Assembly: GCA_018398765.1 (NCBI GenBank)
Contig: JAHBMJ010001116.1
Location: 2,501-17,500, forward strand
Source: Chromera velia
Taxonomy: Eukaryota > Sar > Chromeraceae
Direction: 5' to 3'
DNA: 15,000 nucleotides
Positions 1-7,496 of the stretch are shown here, piece after piece (the first letter of the stretch is position 1; the number at the start of each line of letters is the position of its first letter). Position numbers and translations under genes: made by a program. Below the pieces are notes generated by a model. It was not told the DNA's origin, did no database searches, and worked only from the letters and a program-made list of their open reading frames with translations.

Positions 1-13
1 TGATTGATTGATG
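1..13 (-). repeat. Tetranucleotide tail at the LINE 3' end
   Basis: On the minus strand the sequence after the ORF2 3' untranslated region ends in three ATCA units at the window edge. LINEs often end in a short tandem repeat in place of poly-A. The repeat is cut by the window, so its length and the target duplication beyond it are unknown. Confidence 0.45.
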
Positions 14-317
14 CCAAACCCTAGGTGGAGTTAGAACTCCCGGGCGGCGCATACATGCATGGGTCTGTTCAATTATACCAGCTGCAAGCTAAGTGGACGA
101 CAGTTATTCGAACTTAATCTAATCAATCATTTACTACAATATGGCGAGAAATTATAAAGAGAAGAGAGGGTTGAGAGCGCAAGAGCGATGTGATGAACTT
201 GCGAACCCCCAGATCAGAAAAGGAGGCGGATGCAAAGGGTGAGTCACAACGAGTGAAACCATTTGATTGAATTAATGCCAACCACTGCAAAAAACCTTGT
301 TCGGCAGTCCATCGGGG

Positions 318-362
318 GCAGACAAAGAGCCGATGAATAAAATCATCTACACACCGGCAGCA
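318..362 (-). other. CCHC zinc knuckle at the LINE ORF2 C-terminus
   Basis: In the same frame as the reverse transcriptase, but after the TAA at 414-416, the translation reads CCRCVDDFIHRLFVC. This gives C-x2-C-x5-H-x4-C, followed by PRW. It is the usual place and spacing of the C-terminal zinc knuckle of many LINEs, thought to bind nucleic acid during target-primed synthesis. Reading continues without a stop to the TGA at 123-125, which I take as the original end of ORF2. So the TAA at 414 is a nonsense mutation and not the natural end. Confidence 0.78.
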
Positions 363-413
363 GGCTTCATAGGTGTACAGCTTTCTATCAGAGCAACCAA
401 CAGGCAGCCCACC

Positions 414-2630
414 TTACCCACCCATCGGGTTACATGTCAGCATGCGCAAAAAAGAAAAGATCGAGCCATCCGTAACCGACAGGGCAGAACGGGGAAGGGC
501 AGAGACGGAAGGAACACTGGAGGATGACTTGCTGCACAGAAGGAAGACAAACATACGGCGGGAGGACGGGAAGTCGCGCTGCAGAGGGGTGAGTCTAGCA
601 AGGAGGGGAAAGTGAGAGGAAAATTGCCCATCATCCTTAGAAGCCTTCATGCATTCCTTTGCAACTGTCTGTCTCACCTTACCCTTGAAGAAAAGTGAGC
701 CAGTGCCTTGTGCCCTACGACCATTTTGCCCGCGTTGGGAAGACAGATCGGGCTCGACCCTCAGCGAGTGGACATAAATCAAATCAGCCTGACGAAGCAG
801 CCTGTCTATAGATCTTATGAATCGTTGGTAGCAGTTATTCTTCCAGGCACGCAACATGGCTGTAGGAATAGTGTGTGTTGTGATGGAAAGAGAGTGCCAC
901 CAGTCAGCCACGCGGGAGTAGAGAAAGGCTTTGCACGGAAGAAGACCAAAGATGCAAAGAGAGGGCAAGCGGAGGCTGCAAGCAGACAAATGACCACACC
1001 AATGGGCAAACCGAAGCTGCAAAGCATCAAGAGCGAGCAGGTCTGCATCCCGCACTGGTAGACATTCAAGGGAGTAGAGCGCTATGGGGGTCCAGCAAGC
1101 TCTAAAGACTGTTACCTGCACGTCAATGCTGAGCGGGCCCATGCTCGGAATCAATCCAATTACCCCTCCTAGAACCTGCAAAGCAGAAGCAATACGGGAC
1201 TCAATTGTTTTGTTCAAGCACCCTCCTTCAAAGAAAACACACCCCAGATATTTGTATTGGGATGTCCATTCAACTTCCCTCCCACCATACATGACTCTAC
1301 CTGCAGACTGCCCCAGAGCCAAGGCAGACAGACGCAAAATTTTCGTTTTCTTTAGGTTCACAGTCAATCTCCATTCCTTGTAATACCCTTCCAAAGCTGA
1401 GAACTTCTTTTGCAGATCTGAGACGGAATAAGTAAGGAAACAGAGATCATCCGCATATCCTAGACTGCCTAAGATACAGTTGTCAAGGAGGACAGGTTCG
1501 GGCTCTTTCTCGGGCTCTTCGACGCTGCCCTCTCCCATTCTGCTGTCTGACCATCCTACTCCCTCTGCTTCTCTGTCTACAGCCCCCTTGTTCTTACTAA
1601 CTGAACACATACGGAGAAGGTCATTGATATAGATAAGAAAGAGAATGGGAGAGAGAGCATCACCTTGCTTTACCCCAGCGCCCTCCCGAAAACGCAAAGA
1701 GTCCCCGTCTACCTTTCCCCAGACCTCCCTGTACATTTCATATATCATACACACATCTGCCTTACACACACCTTCTCTTCTCAGTTTCTGAATTAGCTTA
1801 CCTCTCGGCACAGTGTCGAAAGCTTTAGAGAAATCAACAAAGCCTGCCAGCAGAGCTTTCTTTTTCTTTTTAGAGGAAAGAATGGCAGAGACAAGCGCGC
1901 CTACCCCTTCCCTCGTTCCCACCCCTTGTCTGAAACCTAACTGCCTGACGTCAAGCTCAACTTGAGAGCGCACACGGCCATCCATCAGCAAACTAAAAAG
2001 TTTTGCGAAAGGGTTGACAATGTGAATAGGCCTCCATTCATTGGGAGAGGGAGAGGCAGGGCCTTTAGGGACAGGGCAGATACGCAGCATATTCCAGGAG
2101 GGAGGCCAGCAAGCAAAGATATGCATACAATTAAACAAAACAAAAAGTAAAAAATGAGAGAGCGCCAAGTGCGCAAAACAAAGGTCAAGCTGAGCGGGGG
2201 AGATTCTTTCAAGGCCGGAGGCTTTCTTTCTATTCATTTTCTTTAGAGCAGAGGAGATTTGATGGAAAGAGAAGGGCAAAATAGAAGGGTAGAAAGGAGG
2301 AGGGGCAGGTGGGAGGGCGGAAGGGAGAGGCTCTTTGTTCTTGTCTTCAAACACCCCCGCCCAATGATTCGAGAACTCACGTGGAGAAGGACGGGAGGCT
2401 CCCCCAGCTGAGGCAGCTTTTTTCTTTCTCCTCCAGATAGCAAGCAGGTCTTTTAATAACTCTTCTTGTACCCTTCGGGCTTGTGCTCTCTCCCATGGAA
2501 CTCTCTTTCTTTTGAACAGAGTACGACGGACCTGGAGAAGCCTCTGCAGTCTATCGAACTCTATTCCCCTTCCATTCCCATCTCTCACTAGCTTCCATCT
2601 CTTTCTGTAAAGCTTTACATTCTGAATCAA
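414..2630 (-). pseudogene. LINE reverse transcriptase segment of ORF2
   Basis: This is an open stretch of 738 codons holding the reverse transcriptase. Counted from 2630, the motifs are FVDFSKAFDTV near residues 264-274 (first catalytic Asp), GVKQGDALSPILF near 319-331, YADD at 392-395 (1446-1457; the two catalytic Asp) and NLKKTK near 425-430. All catalytic residues are intact. About 50 acidic and polar residues sit between the QGDALSP strand and YADD, longer than usual. Upstream helices join the endonuclease through a region with two frameshifts (WFDSEC motif near 2620-2650 in another frame). Downstream is the thumb and an alpha-helical C-terminal region. The segment ends at a TAA (414-416) beyond which the frame continues to the CCHC knuckle. 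Confidence 0.9.
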
Positions 2631-2863
2631 ACCATGCCTCTCTCTTTGATCGTCTACCTTCTGAGCCAGGCCCCTTGTCCCCTGTCTGCTTGATCGGCCC
2701 TACCAGCACACATGACCATTCTTCAACTAACCTGTGCAGACACGTAATAACTATGATCGTCACCGCCCTCCGAAGTCAGCCCTGGTTGGGGATGCGGGGA
2801 CACTGGGGGAGGCGGAGGAGCAGGCAGCTCCTCGAATGGTTCGATCTGCTCATGATAGGCCTA

Positions 2864-3329
2864 CAAGCCAGGCCATTGATCCTCAGCAAACGATCTCACC
2901 GCTGCTGCAAGCGGCGCGATTTTTTCATCAGAGACCGGGGCTATGCGGTTTGAACAGAAAAGGGGAGGACAATCAGAGAGGTTTTGGTGGGGTGGGAGAG
3001 CATCCTCGGATTCGGGTTCGGCCGAGAGAGGGGAGAAGGAGAAGGAAACGGTCACATGGTCGGAGGAGGCAATACCATCAAAGTCAACCTCCCAATCAGA
3101 AACCCTCTGTATGGTAGATGGATCAGTAAGTATGTAATCAATGAGGGAAGTGGGCGTAGACATGCTGCTCTGTCTGGAATAGTGGGTGCACTCACCAAAA
3201 AAAACAAAGGACTCTCCCCCTGCTTCTCTTGTTAGTCCGTTCAAAGGAATAAGATTCATATCACTACAAATTTGAATAAAGTCCCTCCCACTGCGGTCAA
3301 CGTCTTTGCTGCACTGAGACGTGCAGACA
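2864..3329 (-). other. EEP endonuclease domain, C-terminal part
   Basis: This is the carboxy half of the same endonuclease, on the other side of the inserted transposon. It reads RDFIQICSDMNLIPLNG, then SLIDYILTD and SDHVTVSFSF, the last two being the conserved IDYI and SDH motifs (catalytic His) of this family. The frame matches the N-terminal half once the transposon and one copy of its duplication are set aside (1,425 nt, divisible by three). The frame stops at a TAG (2861-2863) but reads on sensibly past it (AYHEQIEPFEEL) to about 2765, so the stop is a nonsense mutation in a linker. Confidence 0.85.
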
Positions 3330-3337
3330 AACGAGGG
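3330..3337. repeat. Target-site duplication of the hAT-like element, left copy
   Basis: AACGAGGG abuts the left inverted end and is repeated exactly at 4755-4762. It belongs to the LINE endonuclease coding sequence (codons for Pro-Ser-Phe on the minus strand). Confidence 0.9.
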
Positions 3338-3546
3338 CTACGGGGAGGCACTTTGAAATATAGATGTGGTCCTCAAACGACTTTGTAGTAGCAATCTAAG
3401 CTCTAAAACATTTAAAATGAACTCCAAACTTATTTTATAAGCAAAAAAAGTTCTAAAAAACAAAAAAATGATACTTTTAGAGTATTGGTTGAAGGTTTTT
3501 ACTCGGTTCTAGCTGAAAAACTATACGTCTCCACCTCTAGGTTCTT

Positions 3547-3570
3547 AGGTTCCTAGAACCTAGGTTCTAG
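3547..3570. repeat. Subterminal palindrome of the hAT-like element, left copy
   Basis: A 24-nt block contains the perfect 18-nt palindrome CTAGAACCTAGGTTCTAG (3553-3570). It occurs again, identical, at 4504-4527. Extra AGAACC/GGTTCT hexamers surround both copies. Subterminal repeats of this kind are transposase-binding sites in hAT elements; that role here is an inference. Confidence 0.75.
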
Positions 3571-3854
3571 CCTTCTCAGTCTGACCCTCCAAGAACCTAA
3601 AAGAACCGGTCCAAAACCAGTTATGAAACATTGAACACGATCAAAATATTCAAAAGTTTATCCACCAATCCGACTGGAAAACGTTGGAAAAGGACTGTGA
3701 GAGGTAGAGGGATAAAGAGGGTTTAAGATGGTAAAGATCGAAAAAAGAAAGAGAAGGTCCCAAGACTTATCAAGACTCCAACAAGAAATCTGTTGTGCGA
3801 GGTTGGCTCTTCTCTAACTCAAGCTTTGAAACCATTTTCTTGAATGGTAATGGA

Positions 3855-4268
3855 CTAGGTGTCACTGTTTGATGCGTGACAACCGCTCTTTGATTTGATG
3901 TGCTTCATAAAAGTATCAATCTTTACGTTGCTCTCTATGTAGACTATATATTTCTGCCTTTTCTCTTCCCACTCCTTTTTTTCTTCAGGGGACACATCAC
4001 TCAGATTAATCTCTGCTGCACACACTTTGCAACGAAGCTTTGCAGAGCACGCTTTGCCGTCCCAGTGACCATTCCTTCCCCTGTGCTTCCTGATTCGTCT
4101 GACGTGAAGACACGCAGGAGCAACAAAGTTTTTGTGGATCACCTTAGCGAGCTCAACCTTAACCTTGTTAATCCAGAGAGAGGCAGGGAGTGCATCTTTG
4201 TCACTCATCTCCGATTGATTGTCCCCTCTCTTTTCCTCCAATTCACCTCCTTCTCCGTCTTTATGCAC
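3855..4268 (-). CDS. hAT-element protein of 137 residues with a possible BED-type zinc finger
   Basis: This is the only sizeable ORF of the nested transposon, with an ATG at 4266-4268. The N-terminal part is acidic. The C-terminal half has KLRCKVCAAEI, a charged helix rich in Glu/Lys (EEKKEWEEKRQ), and FMKHIKSKSGCH. This gives a Cys-x2-Cys pair followed at a distance by two His, as in BED fingers found at the N-terminus of hAT transposases. The spacer between the Cys and His pairs is about 40 residues, longer than usual, so the assignment is tentative. No DDE catalytic domain or dimerisation domain follows. It could be a truncated DNA-binding remnant able to occupy element ends, or a first exon of a once longer gene. 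Confidence 0.5.
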   Translation of the reverse strand: MHKDGEGGELEEKRGDNQSEMSDKDALPASLWINKVKVELAKVIHKNFVAPACLHVRRIRKHRGRNGHWDGKACSAKLRCKVCAAEINLSDVSPEEKKEWEEKRQKYIVYIESNVKIDTFMKHIKSKSGCHASNSDT

Positions 4269-4503
4269 ATGAAATGAATGAAACCGTCTTCATGAAAGAT
4301 GAAGAGCTTACTTGTCTTGTAAGTCTGTTTGAAGAGAAGAAAAAGCGAGTTAACAGCTGAGTTTTATGATTTTAACGGTCAATTTTGGCATATGCAAGCA
4401 TCTGTCTTGTTTGTTTGGATCATTTTAATCATTTAAATTAGGTCTTTAGTCTTTCTGAAGCTTTAGGGGGGGGGTTCTTCATGGTTCTTACAGGTTTTTG
4501 TCT

Positions 4504-4527
4504 AGGTTCCTAGAACCTAGGTTCTAG
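4504..4527. repeat. Subterminal palindrome of the hAT-like element, right copy
   Basis: This is identical over 24 nt to 3547-3570 and lies 227 bp from the right end, compared with 209 bp for the left copy. Because the core is palindromic, the pair is both a direct and an inverted repeat. Confidence 0.75.
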
Positions 4528-4754
4528 CGGTTTCTCTAGAGAGTAAGAACCAAATCATGGAGACACCACTTTGACGCAACGTAGACTTGATTTTTCTTTA
4601 AAGAACCTTTAAGAATCTGAAAGAACCTTATACTAACGAGTCTGAAAAAGCAAAAAAAAGTGTTAGAACCTATTAGAACCTATGTTATATCATCTTCAAT
4701 TACAGTATAAACATGCATGATACTAGGGTTCTACCTAGGAGTGCTGCCCCGTAG

Positions 4755-4762
4755 AACGAGGG
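4755..4762. repeat. Target-site duplication of the hAT-like element, right copy
   Basis: AACGAGGG abuts the right inverted end and is identical to 3330-3337. Setting aside the element and one copy leaves the LINE endonuclease frame continuous. Confidence 0.9.
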
Positions 4763-5398
4763 TCTGTCAGGCTCCTCCGAGCCCTCATCATTTTCTCCCC
4801 TCCCATCAACCCCCCCAGAATCCCTTGGCGGGAGGAGGAGATCTGCACGGGACCACAAAAGATTTTCGGGGACAAGGCTGCCTGAGTGCGCATTGAAATC
4901 CCCCATCACCACCCTGTCTGCCTCAAGAGGGACCCCCCCAAATATATCTTTCAAGAGGTCAAGGACCCTACTGTCCCTGTGATCGGACCAGGACCCGGGA
5001 AGGTAAAGACCGAATACATACACCCTGCGCCCACCCACAGTAATCTTCACTTCAACTAGACTTGGGCCCACAAAGGAGATTTCGGGTTTCAGCTCACTCC
5101 ACCGTTCCTCTTTTACAAGCACACAAACACCTCTACTCCTGCCGTCCCTATCATGGGCTGCTCTGCGCATACCTAGTTGCTGCCGGTACCACTCACGGTG
5201 GCTGAAGTTTTTGCCTTTCCACCCCCCACAAGAGATGTCCCTCGTTATATCCATTGCTTCTGTGAAGATGGCTAGGTTGGGATCTTTCTCGGCCAGCCAA
5301 CGGGAAAGGGAACCGTTGTCTTCTTTATTTCTTACCCCATTCACATTCAACAACAAAAAACGGACAGAGGCATCCCTTACTCTAGCCGCGGCTGCCAA
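4763..5398 (-). other. EEP (AP-like) endonuclease domain, N-terminal part
   Basis: This is the amino half of the LINE endonuclease that nicks the target DNA. The visible motifs in order are FLLLNVNGVRN (first strand with the metal-contacting Asn), FTEAMD (catalytic Glu), GVCVLVKEE, VYVFGLYLPG and VVMGDFNAH (4886-4903, the Asp/Asn pair). These match the exonuclease-endonuclease-phosphatase fold of LINE endonucleases. The frame continues from the chromodomain with no new ATG. It ends at the 8-bp target duplication of the inserted DNA transposon (4755-4762); the remaining residues up to the next stop at 4700 are encoded by the transposon and are not part of the LINE. Confidence 0.88.
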
Positions 5399-5419
5399 CT
5401 CTTTCTCTTTCTCTTTCCA

Positions 5420-5578
5420 CCACTCTTTCCAAAACTCCCTTTGCAGCTCTTCGCAGTGATTCAGGTTTGCTGCCGGCTCTTACGTGTGAGAGAAATTCCC
5501 GCCCCAGTCAACCAGGTATTCCTTTTCCCCCCCTTCCCCGTTTGTGCAAGTACGAAGCACCCGCACAATCTTCCACTC
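5420..5578 (-). other. Chromodomain in LINE ORF2, interrupted by a TAA
   Basis: The translation reads EWKIVRVLRT, then EYLVDWGG, then SHT-stop-EPAANLNHCEELQREFW. It lines up with the chromodomain pattern of a hydrophobic first strand, YLVKWKG, TWEP..NL and a C-terminal helix with eLI.eF. The TAA at 5480-5482 falls exactly where the conserved Trp of TWEP belongs, and the frame on both sides is the same, so this is one domain broken by a nonsense change. Chromodomains bind methylated histone tails or related marks. In LTR chromoviruses they direct integration; a targeting role in this LINE is an inference. A basic segment (RKHRRGKGKKRGGG) lies just before it. Confidence 0.82.
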
Positions 5579-6255
5579 CGGCTCTGGGCTGGCAGGCTCC
5601 CCCGCTTCACCCGGCTGCTGTGACGTGCCATGCTTACGGTTGCCTCCCCCGCGCTTTTTCCCTTTCCCCCTGCGATGCTTCCTAACCAACCTCTCCTTCG
5701 AAATAAAAAACATATCAGATATAAAAGATAGAACAGACAAGCCCTCACCGGAAGGAGAAGGTGCCTGACTGCAAAGGAAAGGCGAACAGGAAAGAGAATC
5801 AACATCAGGGACATGAAGGGACGGAAAAGAATTAAATAGAGGAGAAGAACAATCTGACTTGCCTGCAAGGGCATCAAGCTTGCCGCCGCTCACAGATCCT
5901 TCGTCCGTTGCGCACTCTGATAGAACATCAAAACGATTGCCATGAAAGACAGAGGAGGGGGGAGAAACAGGGGCTGAGTGCCCTTTTCTACGTAGATCGA
6001 ATTTCATGTCATACCATTTCAATGAATCAAGAAAGACATCGCAAGGTGCGGTGCCCGGGGGAGAATACAACTCATTGACAGAGACAGAAGATAACCAGGC
6101 ACGCAAATCATACATCTCCTTTCTGAGAGCCTCCTTCTCTTCCAAGAGACCTAACAATTTCCTTTTCAGCCATGGGAGTCCAGTCGGTTTGGAAGGGGAA
6201 GGAGGACTCCCAACCATACACCCTTCCCCCCAACTCTTCCGGTCTCCATCCAAAA

Positions 6256-7356
6256 CTAATGACTGAAGCCGGAGGCAGCACCCCCGTCTCCGTTTCCCAA
6301 CTTGGGTCTCACTTGCACCGGGGTCTTGAAAACCATACCACCCTCATGAGACGGCTGCGGGAGCTGTCTGGCTTGCTGTTGTTGCTGTTGGACGTGCATT
6401 GCAAAGTTTAACGCAGCAGCGCTCGAGGTTTGCGGCACCGCGCCTGCCACCGCATTCTGCTGCGCGACCGTGGCTGCCAGTGGCGAGCCCATCATCTGAG
6501 AATCGGCGGCCGAATTTTGTTGGGGCGGCATGCATAGGGGGGAATGGGTGCTGCTGCAGTGGCGGTGCAGGTGCCCTGGGAATTGGTTGAGCGGACTCAC
6601 TCACCCCTTCCTTCAGCAGAAGGGCCTGAGCCCTCTCTTTGTCCTTAGCAGATGCCCCGGCATCGCCAAGTGTGTTGCGCCCAGAAAATTCTGCCGGCTT
6701 TCTCTTCTTCCTCCGTCTTCCTGAGCACACACTTCACATGCAGATCCAGTGGGAGCAAGGGAGAGGACGTTGTACTGCACGGAGCGGTCGAGGGCGCAGG
6801 CTTTGAACAGACCGTCAAACTCTTCCGCATCTTTTTTGCGTTTGAATTCGACAGTGAGTTTGGAGACCCACTTATAGTTCTTGCTGCAGAAGATGGATTT
6901 CGTAGCCTCATACAGCCGGGAAGAATGGGAGATCACTTCATCTGTCTGGCACACTTGGCCATTGAGGGAGAGAGAAAAGGTGAACAAGTCTCTGAGGAAG
7001 GATTAGAATTGCTACCACTTCCTTGCCTCATTGAGAGAGAGGCCCAGTACCATATGCGAGCGAGGGACAGGGTCTTTCTCCTCATCAGAGGGCTAAAGAC
7101 TCAGCACGGTTGATTCGATCTTCTCGATTGACTTCTCACATTTCTCAACCCTTCTCTCATTCTGACCAATCCGGTTGACAATATCAAGGTTATCAATCTT
7201 TTTTGCAACGATGTCAAATCTGCCGTCGAAGTACTCCCTCTGAGAAGCTGTCTGTTGGTCGAACAGTGCTTTTATTTCAGGAAGAGTGGCCCCCCCATTA
7301 CCAAAGGGGAGATCGGAGCCACTAAGAGGGCCAGCCGATATTCCATAGGACATCAT
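6256..7356 (-). pseudogene. LINE ORF1 relic: coiled coil, possible RNA-binding region, Q-rich tail
   Basis: ORF1 of a LINE usually encodes a trimeric RNA-binding chaperone. It starts at an ATG-ATG pair (7351-7356) with an in-frame TGA 12 nt upstream. The first 87 residues include a heptad-like helix (FDGRFDIVAKKIDNLDIVNRI and following) that looks like a coiled coil. A later segment ([24 protein letters not shown], near 6840) has an RRM-like strand-helix pattern; this is tentative. A lysine/arginine-rich linker and a Q/P-rich tail (a run of six Gln near 6370-6390) follow, with a TAG stop at 6256-6258. Breaks: TAG 7093-7095, TAG 7012-7014, TAA 7003-7005, and a shift out of frame near 6725 and back near 6540. 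The start of ORF2 follows closely. Confidence 0.7.
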
Positions 7357-7496
7357 GATGGCATTTCAGCAACGAGGAGGGAAAGATACACTCGGCGGAG
7401 ACGGCTGTTGTTTTCTGGCAAGAACTCCCTCGTTTCAGGGAGATTTGACACAAGAGTTTCAAGGCTTACACTCAGTGATACAAAAGAAGCAAAAGA

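Larger units (their letters stand above)
3338..4754 (-). mobile_element. hAT-like DNA transposon nested in the LINE endonuclease
   Basis: The element is 1,417 bp. Its ends are 15-bp imperfect inverted repeats: CTACGGGGAGGCACT at 3338-3352 and the complement of CTACGGGGCAGCACT at 4740-4754 (13 of 15 match). It is flanked by a perfect 8-bp direct repeat AACGAGGG. An 8-bp duplication with short ends is typical of the hAT superfamily (also of P elements). The interior is AT-rich and carries one minus-strand ORF with a possible BED-type finger but no room for a full hAT transposase, so it is a deletion derivative or non-autonomous member. Subterminal repeats of AGAACC/GGTTCT and two copies of an 18-nt palindrome lie near both ends. 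The perfect duplication shows the insertion is younger than the LINE. Confidence 0.87.
123..6217 (-). pseudogene. LINE ORF2 polyprotein relic: chromodomain, EEP endonuclease, RT, CCHC
   Basis: ORF2 would cut target DNA and copy the element RNA by target-primed reverse transcription. The first ATG of the frame is at 6217, 38 nt after the ORF1 stop; the frame is open further up to 6343, so the start is uncertain. Breaks seen: an in-frame TAA at 5480-5482 inside the chromodomain; the DNA transposon at 3338-4754 inside the endonuclease; an in-frame TAG at 2861-2863; a frameshift near 2740-2765; a second frameshift near 2560-2640 just after the WFDSEC motif; and an in-frame TAA at 414-416. The natural stop is the TGA at 123-125. 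The endonuclease parts on either side of the nested transposon are in the same frame and abut exactly at the duplicated target site, which shows they were once continuous. Confidence 0.88.
1..7496 (-). mobile_element. Degenerate non-LTR retrotransposon (LINE) carrying a chromodomain
   Basis: This is one long minus-strand element that reads ORF1, then ORF2, from right to left. ORF2 has the order chromodomain, EEP endonuclease, reverse transcriptase, CCHC knuckle, which with the lack of LTRs or integrase marks it as a LINE. The 5' boundary is placed near 7496 because a different AT-rich sequence with its own inverted repeat begins there; this edge is approximate. The 3' untranslated part is 1-122 and ends on the minus strand in repeats of ATCA at the window edge, so the true 3' end and the target duplication cannot be seen. 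Several stops, frameshifts and a nested DNA transposon make it non-autonomous. The clade is not resolved by eye; the WFDSEC motif after the endonuclease and the single C-terminal CCHC recall L1-, I- and Jockey-type elements. Confidence 0.9.

Noticed and set aside
708-1383. Plus-strand ORFs opposite the reverse transcriptase
   Set aside because: They are antisense shadows of a clear reverse-transcriptase frame.
3910-4277. Plus-strand ORF opposite the possible BED-finger ORF
   Set aside because: It is a Phe/Leu-rich antisense frame with no features; the minus-strand frame starts with ATG and has paired Cys/His.
5480-7014. Alternative genetic code reading UAA/UAG as an amino acid
   Set aside because: The host genes do not need stop reassignment, the LINE also has frameshifts, and the TAA at a conserved Trp site fits decay better than a recoded Gln.
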